64,000 nucleotides of DNA from contig JASGFJ010000028.1 of assembly GCA_047605645.1 (NCBI GenBank), forward strand, positions 1 through 64,000, read 5' to 3'. The notes under the pieces were generated by a model. That model was given only the letters and a program-made list of their open reading frames with translations, was not told the DNA's origin and did no database searches. The stretch comes from UBA1309 sp047605645. GTDB taxonomy: Bacteria; Bacteroidota; Bacteroidia; Bacteroidales; Dysgonomonadaceae. Positions 18,624-28,152 of the stretch are shown here, one piece after another (positions within the stretch are counted from its first letter, which is position 1; each line of letters starts with the position of its first letter). Position numbers and translations under genes: made by a program.

Positions 18624-20003
18624 TTATTTCAAAGAGGGCATTTGATCGCGTGTAATTACCAAACTATTGTTCATTACCGATTTCCAATAACTCGCTCCGT
18701 TTTGGCTATCACTCGTTGTATAATCGCCATACCAAGGCATAAACCAGGACCACATATCTCCTTCCGTGTACATCAGATTTGGATTAGGTATTCCCCCACA
18801 TTCCGACAATGCAATTATTTTCTTATTGGTAATGTTTAATACTTTGTTGAATGTTGTAGCTTGCGAATTATGTACATTCGCAGCAGGGTAAATATCGCAG
18901 CCAACGACATCTACATAATCATCTCCCGGATAAAAAGGAGCATCTCCGGTTTCGGTAGTCCAGACCCAAATCAAATTGTTAAGGCCTTTGTTTTGAAAAT
19001 AATTGAACATATATTTCCAGAGCGCCTTATATGCTTCCGCACCGTCATTTCCCCACCAGAACCAAGCTGTTCCTCCAGTATATTGGTAGATATTTCCGGA
19101 AGCTTCGTGCAAAGGTCTCCAAATAACAGGAATACCGGCATTTTTAAGAAGCAGCAAGTAAGTGGATATTTTTTCCAGATCTGCTTTTACAATGGTATTT
19201 TCCCATGTTCCTTCAATCACGGTATTCGATGTCTTAAATTGGGTATCCACCCCGAAGGTATACTCACTCGAACCTTGTGATTTGGGTACATTCCAATGCC
19301 ACATAGCTGCAACTAAGCCATTATTATTCCACCAATTCTGAAGAAAAGAAGTTGTGGAATAATCAATCCAGCTTGCAGGCGAATAAGGCAAATGAAGATA
19401 ATCAATACAAGTGAGTGCCGGCCATTTCCCTGTCTGATTATAGACCCATTGTGCTTCATCTGTATTGAAGTTAACATTGGCCATTGTTCCTGATATCACT
19501 TTCGTTCCAAAGTTCTCTTTCAAGAAATTATATACGTTCACCGCCTGTAAAGATGGATTTGGAGTACATAGAGATGAAGACAAGGAGAATTTGGAAGCAT
19601 TGAATCCCGGCGAGCCTAAACTCGTTTTAAAAGTAAAGCTGTAAGAGGAAGAAATATTTCCTGCAGCATCTTTAATGGATGGAGAACCAACAATCACGGT
19701 ATAGTCTGTATTTGCCTCCAGCGAGAATGCAAAAGAGAGCACATTTCCGGAAACGGAAGGAGACACTTTTGTCCCGTTTATTGTTACATAAGAAGGAGAA
19801 AGCAGCAAAACAGCCTCATCGTAAGTGACCGTAATGGTCGTTACTCCTGCAGAAGTGCTCTCAGATGCAGCAACCGGAAAAGTCGCAGCAACCTGTGGAG
19901 CAGTATTATCTATCACATCATTATCTGCCCCGGAACTTGAACAAGCCTGCATTAAACAGATTGCCACCACAATAAACAAAACTATTTTCTTTATATCATT
20001 CAT
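18624..20003 (-). CDS. Surface GH26 beta-mannanase lipoprotein with Ig-like domain
   Basis: I choose the ATG at 20003, giving about 459 residues and a lipoprotein signal ending in LMQAC; the longer frame upstream would put 16 polar residues before the signal. Ser residues follow the Cys, then a Big_5-type Ig domain (about 32-130), then the GH26 barrel. The acid/base is E300 in RPLHEASGN and the nucleophile E401 in ALSECGG. As a lipoprotein encoded next to the SusCD and glycan-binding genes, it is likely the surface endo-mannanase that makes the first cuts. The Ig domain probably works as a spacer. Confidence 0.9.
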   Translation of the reverse strand: MNDIKKIVLFIVVAICLMQACSSSGADNDVIDNTAPQVAATFPVAASESTSAGVTTITVTYDEAVLLLSPSYVTINGTKVSPSVSGNVLSFAFSLEANTDYTVIVGSPSIKDAAGNISSSYSFTFKTSLGSPGFNASKFSLSSSLCTPNPSLQAVNVYNFLKENFGTKVISGTMANVNFNTDEAQWVYNQTGKWPALTCIDYLHLPYSPASWIDYSTTSFLQNWWNNNGLVAAMWHWNVPKSQGSSEYTFGVDTQFKTSNTVIEGTWENTIVKADLEKISTYLLLLKNAGIPVIWRPLHEASGNIYQYTGGTAWFWWGNDGAEAYKALWKYMFNYFQNKGLNNLIWVWTTETGDAPFYPGDDYVDVVGCDIYPAANVHNSQATTFNKVLNITNKKIIALSECGGIPNPNLMYTEGDMWSWFMPWYGDYTTSDSQNGASYWKSVMNNSLVITRDQMPSLK

Positions 20004-20078
20004 GAGCAGTTTTTTTTGACTCAGGCAAGGAGAGAGCACGAGCAGCCCCACCTTGCCTGACTTGCAAGTATCTATATT

Positions 20079-21263
20079 TTAGAATGTTTTCTTCTCAATA
20101 CGGTAGTTCGCAAAGTTATGCTCTACAGTCCAATCGGAATTGGGTTGCAGAATATTGAAGAAACTTATCCATCCTGTTGACATTCCGGCAGTAGCCACCG
20201 TAGTCAACGGAATACGGATAGTTACCCATTTTCCGTATGTATTATAAGAAGTTTCAGACGATGGATTCCAAGCATAATTTCCGCCATTCAACTGGAAAAT
20301 ATATCCCCAGCTTAGCGAATCATAGAAAGGAAAATTCGTTGCTGAATTCACTTCAAACGCAAAATAATAATTACCTGGATTTGAAACAGCATCCGTATTC
20401 GAGAAGTTAAATCCTCCACAAGGCAGGTTATTCCAACTCCAAGCGCCATAACTACCTTTCACTCTTACATAGGAGCCATACAATGCTTCTGGTTGACCTG
20501 TACCTGTGCCGTCGACAATAAGACTTGTTCCGGCCCACAATCCATATTGATCCGGATGAGCCAAATCCGGCCATATAAGTGTATTCACCTGACGATAAGG
20601 AAGATTAACCGTCACATTATTTTGACTCTTATCAATATATTTAAAAGATATAATAGAATTGTCGGGTGTATTTTCAGGAATAATCACAGACATGTAATCC
20701 TCTGTTAATGAATCTATCTTTATAGCAGTTCCATTCATTTCAACACTAGCTGTTCCCGATCCATCTTTTGTAAATCCATATAAGTCGAAGAAATCGCCGA
20801 CAACTCTCACCGTATCACCAGGAAATGCAAATTCGTTTTCCAATCCTGTCAATTTTAAATCAGGAATGCTTACAACAAAATCATAAGATGTTTCGCCTTT
20901 TTCAGTGGTATACACCAACTTATTCGTTGTCTCGGTGGGAATAACTCTCGGAATGGGGAAATACGAATCTGTAGCTTTTGCATAGATCGTTTTTAGAGGT
21001 ACTTCCACATCATTCAACATCACTTTCTTAACGCCGCTCAGATTTACACCTCGAACATGCAGCATGTCCTTTAAATTAGCCTCAGAAATAGGCGTTGTCT
21101 GTGCCGTATCTCCTACTTGATAAACAGCCGTAATCTTGGGTGCTCCGGTGGAGGTCATTCCGTCATCGTAACCATCGTTGTAAGTGACAATATCCTGACA
21201 CGAAGTAAAGCTTATTAATGAAATCAGGAATAAAGCACCTGACATAATTTTATATAGTTTCAT
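20079..21263 (-). CDS. Surface glycan-binding lipoprotein with TIG/IPT domains (SusE position)
   Basis: This 394-residue lipoprotein (FTSC at the end of the signal, Cys22) has an N-terminal region with two TIG/IPT-like Ig repeats (about 40-215) and a C-terminal domain (about 220-394) rich in Trp and Tyr. The layout matches SGBP-B proteins found directly after SusD in xyloglucan and mannan PULs, in which the C-terminal domain binds glycan. It has no catalytic motifs. The ligand is probably the galactoglucomannan backbone, judged from the locus. Sequence in this group varies strongly, so the specificity is not readable. Confidence 0.85.
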   Translation of the reverse strand: MKLYKIMSGALFLISLISFTSCQDIVTYNDGYDDGMTSTGAPKITAVYQVGDTAQTTPISEANLKDMLHVRGVNLSGVKKVMLNDVEVPLKTIYAKATDSYFPIPRVIPTETTNKLVYTTEKGETSYDFVVSIPDLKLTGLENEFAFPGDTVRVVGDFFDLYGFTKDGSGTASVEMNGTAIKIDSLTEDYMSVIIPENTPDNSIISFKYIDKSQNNVTVNLPYRQVNTLIWPDLAHPDQYGLWAGTSLIVDGTGTGQPEALYGSYVRVKGSYGAWSWNNLPCGGFNFSNTDAVSNPGNYYFAFEVNSATNFPFYDSLSWGYIFQLNGGNYAWNPSSETSYNTYGKWVTIRIPLTTVATAGMSTGWISFFNILQPNSDWTVEHNFANYRIEKKTF

Positions 21264-21299
21264 AATTTAGCCTTTTTTTAGGTAATGATTTAATAATGA

Positions 21300-23051
21300 T
21301 TAGTTCCAACCCGGATTATTCGTTGTAATTGAAGAATTATTATCAACCTCCGTCGTTGGTAGCGGATACAGAAGATTTTTCGCTGTTCTTGTCTTGTAAA
21401 CTCCCGATTCGTCATATCCGCCAATAGCATTCATCGCTTGCAAATACACACCCCAGCGAATCAAGTCCCAACGGCGATCCCCTTCACAGGCCAATTCCTT
21501 GGCACGTTCTTCAAAAATAGCCGAACGAATGGCCAATTGGCTTGTAAGTGCACCATCTCCGGTAGTCTTCGCTAAGGTTGCATTGGAGCGCTCACGGATA
21601 AGATTTAAAGCAGAGATTGCATCAGATGAATTTCCCAGTTCGTTCTGTGCTTCCGCATAAATCAAAACCACATCGGCATATCGCAGGAAGGGCCACGGCG
21701 CATCCTGATTTATGGTAGTATGATCGGTAACATCCTGATATTTGGTTGTAAATGCGAGACATTCATATCCCAGATTATATCCATATTGAATGCCATCATT
21801 AAAAGGATAGACCGGATCGGCAACTTTGTTTCCATTGGCATCCATCCCGGTTGCTTTCAATGTGTATTCTTCGGTGTTGGGATAATAAAAACCATTATTA
21901 TACGAAGCCTGATACTCATAAACGAAACGGTGTTGAACCCCAGTGACAATTCGATAATCATTTGCATCAAACAAGCAATACCAATGATAGCGATTGCCTA
22001 ACCAGTGTCCGGTAGAGATTCTGCTTGAGCTGTTAAGAACTCCATTAAAATAGACACCTACGCCCATGTGATAATTAGCATTATTGGAAACCGTTTCGAT
22101 AGAAAACATAAATTCAGACGCATGTCGATTGGCTTTTGACCATAAACTACTGTAAGGCAACAGAGCATAGGTTCCATATTCTCCATCCATAACCGCTTTG
22201 GCCCATTTAGCAGCCTTGGTATAGCACTCTTGTGAATTAAAGGCTTCATATCCGGCAACAACATCTTTAGTGAATGTTTTAGACACCGGATAAGTTAATG
22301 TAGTTACATCGCCGTTAGTAGAAGTGGCCGCACCCGAGCGAATAGTCATTTGCGCATTACTTAGCGAACCGGATCCCATGGTTGCATACACTTTTGCCAG
22401 TAATCCGGCTGCCGTACCTGCAGAGACATGCCCGGCGCTGTAACTTTTATTATCTATTGTATACATCAGCGGAATAGCTTTCTCCAGCAAAGATGTTATC
22501 TCTGTGTATACATTACTAATCGATTGCCGGGGCATATTTGCATCACCTCCATCACTGATAGCTTTGTCTGAAAGAGGAATTTCACCGTAGGCACGTGTCA
22601 GCAAGAAATAGGCAAAAGCTTTTTGAAAATATAATTCTCCAAGGGCATTGTTTTTATAACTTTCAGTAGCATTCGACATAGCAGAAATGTATTTGATTGC
22701 CAAGTTGCTGCGTTCTACTAAAGCATAAAGATTTTTCCACATGGCATCTACTTCTGAGCTAGAATTCTGAAAGTTTCCGGCACCCAGATATGCCATCGAC
22801 CAGTCCGGACCGGAAATGTAGTCATTGTCTTTTTCCAGAACTAAAGGAAACTGGTCATAGAGAAATGCTGTATTCAGCCAAACATTATAAACCCCGGTTA
22901 CCCAGATATCAACGGCATCGTCAGAATCACCTACTTGTTCCGGACCAATTGAACTATCCGGTTTTTCTGTAAGGAAATCACTACATGAGGTAAATGACAA
23001 ACCTCCCAGAAACAGAGCTGCTATGATTATATATTTATTATAAAATTTCAT
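21300..23051 (-). CDS. SusD/RagB-family glycan-binding lipoprotein
   Basis: This protein of about 583 residues is the surface lid partner of the SusC transporter. It has a lipoprotein signal (LSFTSC) followed by SDFLTEKPDSS, TPR-like helices with the SusD N-terminal pattern, and the C-terminal RERSNATL...RAIFEERAKELACEGDRRWDLIRWG block diagnostic of the family. I use the ATG at 23051; an upstream in-frame TTG at 23060 is less likely. The gap to SusC is 20 bases, so they are co-transcribed. Confidence 0.95.
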   Translation of the reverse strand: MKFYNKYIIIAALFLGGLSFTSCSDFLTEKPDSSIGPEQVGDSDDAVDIWVTGVYNVWLNTAFLYDQFPLVLEKDNDYISGPDWSMAYLGAGNFQNSSSEVDAMWKNLYALVERSNLAIKYISAMSNATESYKNNALGELYFQKAFAYFLLTRAYGEIPLSDKAISDGGDANMPRQSISNVYTEITSLLEKAIPLMYTIDNKSYSAGHVSAGTAAGLLAKVYATMGSGSLSNAQMTIRSGAATSTNGDVTTLTYPVSKTFTKDVVAGYEAFNSQECYTKAAKWAKAVMDGEYGTYALLPYSSLWSKANRHASEFMFSIETVSNNANYHMGVGVYFNGVLNSSSRISTGHWLGNRYHWYCLFDANDYRIVTGVQHRFVYEYQASYNNGFYYPNTEEYTLKATGMDANGNKVADPVYPFNDGIQYGYNLGYECLAFTTKYQDVTDHTTINQDAPWPFLRYADVVLIYAEAQNELGNSSDAISALNLIRERSNATLAKTTGDGALTSQLAIRSAIFEERAKELACEGDRRWDLIRWGVYLQAMNAIGGYDESGVYKTRTAKNLLYPLPTTEVDNNSSITTNNPGWN

Positions 23052-23071
23052 TTTTGTCAAGATTAAAAGGT

Positions 23072-26000
23072 TTAAAAATCAACTTTTACTCCAAAAGAGA
23101 ATGTACGGGAAGCCGGATATGAGTAGATATCAACGCCTTTACGCGTAGCATCCGTACCAAAAGCATTGATTTCGGGGTCAAACCAACTATACTTGGTTAT
23201 TGTGAATAAGTTACTGGCCGAAAGGTTGAAGTTTATCGCATCAATACCCTTAATTACCCCTTTGGGATTCCATGTATATCCTAAATTCAAAGACTTCAAT
23301 TTGAGATAAGAGCCATTTTCCACATAGCGATTAGAGATCAGAAATGTACGGGTATATCCGGCAACCGCTTTCGGCCATTTAGCCGATTCTGCTGTTTCAG
23401 CCGTAAAACGCTGGTTATAGAGTTTTGTCGGAATATTTCCGATATTAGCCATTTGCATATCCATCAGGTTACCATTGAATATATCATTTCCCTGGCTACC
23501 TTGAAATAGAAAGCTTAAATTCCATTTCTTATATGTAAGATTATTTGTTACACCATAGACAAAATCCGGATTGGTATTTCCGATAATGGTACGGTCTGCA
23601 TCCGTAATTTGTCCGTCTCCATTCAAATCACGATATTTAATTTCCCCCACCATAGCCAATACGGAAGCATCAGAAGCATTGGCATAACGTTTCTCGGCTC
23701 TTACTTCCGCTTCGTTTTTATATAAACCATCTTCTACATATCCGTAAATTGCTCCCATAGGCAGCCCGTTTCTCTGAATAAACACATTGTCGGCAGCATA
23801 CCATAATGAATTGGCAAAACGGTCAGCAGCCAGCCCTCCAATTTTATTTCTGTTAAATGAGATATTTCCGGAAAGATTCCATGTAAAATCACGAGTTTGA
23901 ACGGGTGTATAATTCAAAGAAAATTCCAAACCTTCATTGGTTATCCAACCGCTGTTCACGAGCATATTCTCAAATCCCGTACTCGGAGCAATCTTCATTT
24001 CCTGTAATAAATCGCGGGTTTTCTTAAAATAGTAATCAACCGTTACATTCAACTTATTATTAAAGAACCCAAGATCTAAACCGGCATTGAATTGATCCGT
24101 TGTTTCCCACTTCAAATCAGCAGATGCAGGACCTCTCCATGTTACCTCAGCAGAACCACTGGACAAGGTTCCATTAAAAGGATAGTTAGCAGTGTTTAAC
24201 AACTGCAATGTTCTGAATGCAGATATCCCTTGGTTTCCTGTTTGCCCAAAACTAATGCGTGGTTTCAAATTACTAAAAACATTCAGGTCTTTGATAAATT
24301 TTTCTTCTGAGGCACGCCAGGCAAATGCACCTGACAAGAAATTTGCCCACTTATGATTTTGAGAGAATTTACTGGATCCGTCACGACGCATAGATGTTGT
24401 GAAGATATATTTGTCATTAAAAATATAATTGACACGAGCCAGAAATGACACCAGGGTCTGTTTTCCGGTTGAACTCTGCGGTGTTTGTACATTCGTTCCG
24501 CGGCTTAAATCCTTATACGTAGTCAAATCGTCAGGGAAGCCGGTCACTGTGATAGAATTGCTGGACCAGGTAGCCTGCTCTTGCGTAGACCCTAAAACAG
24601 CGTTAAAGCTATGTTTTCCAAACACTTTATCAAATGTCAACAATGACTCAGTAGTGATGCTTTGCCAGTCACTTGAGCTAACTCCGGCCTTACCATTGAT
24701 GTTAGATGTTGAAGAACCTTCCTGGGTACGACGTCCATAATAAGTCCCGCGGTCGTTTTTATTATATGATAACCCGATATTTTGTCTAAACTTCAAAAAT
24801 GGGAAAAGTTTGATTTCAGCATAAGAAGAATTAAATGCGTTGACTGATTTCAAATTATCCACAGCAGAACTTACGTATGCATACGGATTAGCAGCTAACC
24901 AACTTAAATTATCCTCTGTATTGGTATCCATATTTGGTCCGTAAGTAGGCGGAAAAATAAGAGCTGAACGCATAATACCATAATCGTAGGCATTGGTCTT
25001 CGTGAAATCCGTGTTTGTTTTGGTAAAACTTGTATTCAAGGCTATTTCCAACCAATTCGTCACTCTCCGTCCAATATTGGCACGCAAAGTGTAACGGTTG
25101 AATCCCGTACTTTTGATAATACCTTGCTGATCAAGGTAATTACCTGAGAAAGCATGCCATCCTTTATCTGAACCACCTGTTACACTCAGGTTATATTCCT
25201 GAGAAAATCCTGTTTGATAAATCAAATCCTGCCAGTTAGCTTTATCGATAACGGTTGTATTTCCGTATTGGTCGGTGAAAGTTCCCGGATTACGAAAATC
25301 ACTGGGAGCAGGAGCATAAACACCGGTACTGGTATTAATTTGATTTGTCCCGGAAATTGCAGTATAATTCCATACGCCCGGATAGGGTAGCTGTGTATAA
25401 GTCTTACCAAGATAATTATAGCTGTTTAATGTTTCTTCATTTATATAATTCGCATAAGTTTCGGCATCCAGCATATCCATTTTTCTGGAAATAGCGGAAA
25501 CCGTAAAATTAGAGGAGAACTGAACTTTATCTTTTCCAACTTCACCTCTCTTTGTCGTGATCAAAACAACCCCATTAGCTCCACGGGATCCATAGATAGC
25601 TGTTGCAGAAGCATCCTTCAGAACCTCAATAGACTGAATATCATGCGGGTTTATAAAAGCCAGCGGATTTGATGTCTGATTGTTGTTTGCATTAGCACTA
25701 CTGGTTGGTGTTCCTCCGGTATCAAAAGGCACACCATCTACAATATATAATGGTTGCGTACCTGTTGTAAAAGAGTTCGCGCCTCTGACCGTAATACTCA
25801 ATCCTGCACCGGGAGCTCCGTCATTTTGATTGATTTGAACTCCGGCAACTTTACCTTGAAGTCCGGAAGCAAAATCCGTCGGATTACCTTTAACAAGATC
25901 CTCAGCCTTAATTTGACCAACTGCTCCTGAAAGGTCTCGTTTTTTCATGGTTCCATAACCAACGACTACGACCTCATTCAGAACGGAGTTATTTTCAGAT

Positions 26001-26281
26001 AAAGCTACATTGATAGCAGCAGCTCCTTCTACTCTGACAACTTTATTTTCCATTCCTAAATAGGAGAAAGTTAAGGTTTCTCCTTTTTTAGCTGAAATAA
26101 TATAGCGACCATTGATATCTGTAGCCGTTCCTTTCTTTGAGGAGCTTTGCACTGTGGCTCCTATAATTGGAGAACCGTCTGAGGAATCTGTTACAACCCC
26201 TTTAATTTGTAATTCCTGAGCATAAAGAAATGCCTGAGGAATCATACAGAATAAAACTAGAATAAAAAATAATCTTTTCAT
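23072..26281 (-). CDS. SusC/RagA-family TonB-dependent oligosaccharide transporter
   Basis: This 1069-residue outer-membrane protein starts with a signal peptide (about 1-21), a carboxypeptidase-regulatory-like domain (about 24-100), and a plug domain with GYGTMKKRDLSGAVG, GANSFTTGTQPLYIVDG and DASATAIYGSRGANGVVLITTK, followed by a 22-strand barrel. The C-terminus FSFGVKVDF fits outer-membrane insertion. No extra N-terminal extension for anti-sigma signalling is present, so regulation by an ECF sigma/anti-sigma pair is not indicated. It is the first gene of the PUL and is preceded by a 1.15-kb gap. Confidence 0.96.
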   Translation of the reverse strand: MKRLFFILVLFCMIPQAFLYAQELQIKGVVTDSSDGSPIIGATVQSSSKKGTATDINGRYIISAKKGETLTFSYLGMENKVVRVEGAAAINVALSENNSVLNEVVVVGYGTMKKRDLSGAVGQIKAEDLVKGNPTDFASGLQGKVAGVQINQNDGAPGAGLSITVRGANSFTTGTQPLYIVDGVPFDTGGTPTSSANANNNQTSNPLAFINPHDIQSIEVLKDASATAIYGSRGANGVVLITTKRGEVGKDKVQFSSNFTVSAISRKMDMLDAETYANYINEETLNSYNYLGKTYTQLPYPGVWNYTAISGTNQINTSTGVYAPAPSDFRNPGTFTDQYGNTTVIDKANWQDLIYQTGFSQEYNLSVTGGSDKGWHAFSGNYLDQQGIIKSTGFNRYTLRANIGRRVTNWLEIALNTSFTKTNTDFTKTNAYDYGIMRSALIFPPTYGPNMDTNTEDNLSWLAANPYAYVSSAVDNLKSVNAFNSSYAEIKLFPFLKFRQNIGLSYNKNDRGTYYGRRTQEGSSTSNINGKAGVSSSDWQSITTESLLTFDKVFGKHSFNAVLGSTQEQATWSSNSITVTGFPDDLTTYKDLSRGTNVQTPQSSTGKQTLVSFLARVNYIFNDKYIFTTSMRRDGSSKFSQNHKWANFLSGAFAWRASEEKFIKDLNVFSNLKPRISFGQTGNQGISAFRTLQLLNTANYPFNGTLSSGSAEVTWRGPASADLKWETTDQFNAGLDLGFFNNKLNVTVDYYFKKTRDLLQEMKIAPSTGFENMLVNSGWITNEGLEFSLNYTPVQTRDFTWNLSGNISFNRNKIGGLAADRFANSLWYAADNVFIQRNGLPMGAIYGYVEDGLYKNEAEVRAEKRYANASDASVLAMVGEIKYRDLNGDGQITDADRTIIGNTNPDFVYGVTNNLTYKKWNLSFLFQGSQGNDIFNGNLMDMQMANIGNIPTKLYNQRFTAETAESAKWPKAVAGYTRTFLISNRYVENGSYLKLKSLNLGYTWNPKGVIKGIDAINFNLSASNLFTITKYSWFDPEINAFGTDATRKGVDIYSYPASRTFSFGVKVDF

Positions 26282-26340
26282 AGCGTAAGATTAACGTTAT
26301 TTACTGTCTACATTATTATTAAAACATAACATTTTTCAAC

Positions 26341-26371
26341 AGTTCAAAATTATTATGTTCTAAGTTCAAAA
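26341..26371 (-). promoter_or_regulatory. Candidate susC promoter and paired operator half-sites
   Basis: The plus-strand word AGTTCAAAA occurs at 26341-26349 and again at 26363-26371, 22 bases apart, about two helical turns. On the minus strand the first copy overlaps TAATTTTG (26352-26345), a match to TAnnTTTG. No well-spaced -33 element is present, which suits an activator-dependent promoter. The regulator is unknown. Confidence 0.4.
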
Positions 26372-26671
26372 ACTAATACCATTTTATCATAAACTAGTAC
26401 TCTTTTTCTAAACACGAACCAATTTGCGAAATCAGGGCCTATATAGCTTATAAAGAGACAAGAAAAAGGACAATTACATTATTAATGTCTATTTTTATTG
26501 GATAGGGAAAAACGAATAAGTAACTGTTTATCTCTTGCATACATCGATTGTTCAACATACATTACTTTAAATATTAGATACATTTTCAGTGGATAAAATT
26601 GTATCATTTCTTTACACAAAGTTAAAATACGGACTCCTTTATTAATAACAAATCTGAAGCTTTTCTGAAAT

Positions 26672-26966
26672 TTACGCAGCAAAAACACCTACCGAATTCT
26701 TCTGAAATCGACCGTTCTCAATACTATAAACCGCTTGCCCATCCGATATTCTCGAAATCCAAACCCTCAAACCGACAGAAAAACCGTTCAGTGGCACATC
26801 CTTGTAAAAATAGAGTAATGCCTTTCCATCGGGGGAGAATGGCTCAGTCTCTGCAAGATGAGAGGACAGATAGAATTGAAGCCAATCAACCAGCCATCTC
26901 AGTTTCCAGATGTTTTTTTTCGCTTGCGCCCCCTATTCTCAATCTAATCACTTCATTGTTAATCAT
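26672..26966 (-). pseudogene. Frame-broken small protein gene of unknown family
   Basis: An ATG at 26966 opens a frame that reads to an A8 run (plus-strand T8 at 26913-26920) and stops soon after at 26886-26888. Shifting frame at the A8 run gives a further 80 codons without stop down to TAA at 26672-26674. The second part reads like real protein, with blocks WKLRWLVDWLQFYLSSH, ETEPFSPDGKALLYFY and GLRVWISRISDGQAVYS. With seven A the two parts would join into one protein of about 98 residues. Either a pseudogene, a slippage-dependent gene or a sequencing error at the homopolymer. I do not recognise the family, and chance openness cannot be excluded. Confidence 0.35.
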
Positions 26967-27361
26967 ATCCTACCACAACGATGAAAAAGTAATGAAATAA
27001 GGAGTCTTTACCTAAGCGGTTTGACTTATTCGTCGTTCGTGATTTCAAACACGGAAACTGATTAAAACACATCCTGTATCCTATTATATATAAATACAAG
27101 ACACAAGCTTTAGTAATATTCAATGGAAATATCTTGATTCTTTTTATGAAGTAATTTTAGCTGGCATTGCCTTGCGTTAAGCAATTATTAGTTCTAGAAT
27201 TTATCCGGGAAAATTTCAATTGATTATCAAGAACATAAAGACAAAACATTTGTAATATCCCGAATCCCTAAAAAACCTTTTTTTCTAACAAAGTCATAAC
27301 AATCGGCCTGAAAACCTGTCCGACATAATGCCTATTCACATAAACATTCAAGCGTTTACAT

Positions 27362-27403
27362 GAAAAAATCCGGCAATGTAGTTTTACATGACCGGATTTT
27401 TTC
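27362..27403 (-). terminator. Terminator downstream of rprY
   Basis: A perfect 12-base stem pairs 27362-27373 with 27392-27403, with an A-run and T-run at the base so it could act on both strands. It lies 26 bases past the rprY stop. Confidence 0.85.
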
Positions 27404-27428
27404 ATTTTGTTCAATTAATTGAATATGA

Positions 27429-28142
27429 TTATTCCTGAACTTCTCCTTCAGCTACGGGAACAATCAGCTTATATCCTTTACCGTGGATATTGATGATTTC
27501 AATTTCAGGATCTGCTTTCAATAGTTTTCTTAGTTTGGTGATGTATACATCCATGCTACGAGCATTGAAGTAATTATCATCAACCCAGATTTGTTTCAAT
27601 GCGTGGTTACGTTCCAATATTTGGTTAGCATGAGCACACAGAAGAGCCAAAAGTTCAGATTCTTTAGTTGTCAATTTGGTTTCCTGTTCTCCGATAGTCA
27701 GAATCTGTTTTTGAGTATCGAATTTGAAGTTTCCGAAATTGTAAATCTGCTGCTCTTTTACTTTCTTGCCTCTTACACGACGAATAATAGCCTCAATACG
27801 AAGAACAAGTTCTTCCATACTGAATGGTTTTGTGATATAATCGTCGGCTCCGGCTTTAAAGCCTTCAAGAATATCTTCCTTCATATTTTTTGCAGTCAGG
27901 AAGATAATAGGAATATCTGCGTTGATTGCACGGATTTCTTTTACAAGAGTGATACCATCTTTTTTAGGCATCATCACATCCAATACACACAAATCATATT
28001 TTTCTTTCACAAAGCCTTTATAACCAGCTTCTCCATCAGGGTATAAATCCGTATCAAAGCCTTTAGCCTGTAAATACTCTCTCAACAACATGCCTAGATT
28101 CTCATCATCTTCGCATAAGAATAATCTCAATTTTTCTTCCAT
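27429..28142 (-). CDS. rprY: OmpR-family response regulator, RprY-like
   Basis: This 237-residue regulator has a receiver domain (about 5-120; acidic pocket E11-D12-D13, phospho-acceptor D55 in VLDVMMP, Lys105 in TKPFS) and a winged-helix OmpR-type DNA-binding domain (about 133-230; YITKLRKLL, INIHGKGYKL). Sequence is close to RprY of Bacteroides fragilis, an essential or near-essential global regulator in that group. Its gene starts 10 bases after the kinase stop. It may have nothing to do with the adjacent PUL. Confidence 0.9.
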   Translation of the reverse strand: MEEKLRLFLCEDDENLGMLLREYLQAKGFDTDLYPDGEAGYKGFVKEKYDLCVLDVMMPKKDGITLVKEIRAINADIPIIFLTAKNMKEDILEGFKAGADDYITKPFSMEELVLRIEAIIRRVRGKKVKEQQIYNFGNFKFDTQKQILTIGEQETKLTTKESELLALLCAHANQILERNHALKQIWVDDNYFNARSMDVYITKLRKLLKADPEIEIINIHGKGYKLIVPVAEGEVQE

Positions 28143-28152
28143 TTTCTTTGTT

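Larger units (their letters stand above)
26282..27428. other. Long intergenic region between susC and rprY
   Basis: This 1147-base stretch has no intact gene I can support. It contains the susC upstream repeats, the broken small reading frame at 26672-26966, a possible minus-strand TAACTTTG element at 26617-26624 that could give susC a leader of about 330 bases, and the rprY terminator near 27362-27403. I see nothing recognisable between 27000 and 27350. Confidence 0.6.

Noticed and set aside
26482..26688. 68-codon minus-strand reading frame between susC and rprY
   Set aside because: AT-rich composition, no motif, overlaps the likely susC leader; not protein-like compared with the frame at 26672-26966.
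26791..27000. 69-codon plus-strand reading frame in the same gap
   Set aside because: It is the antisense shadow of the more protein-like minus-strand frame and has no recognisable feature.
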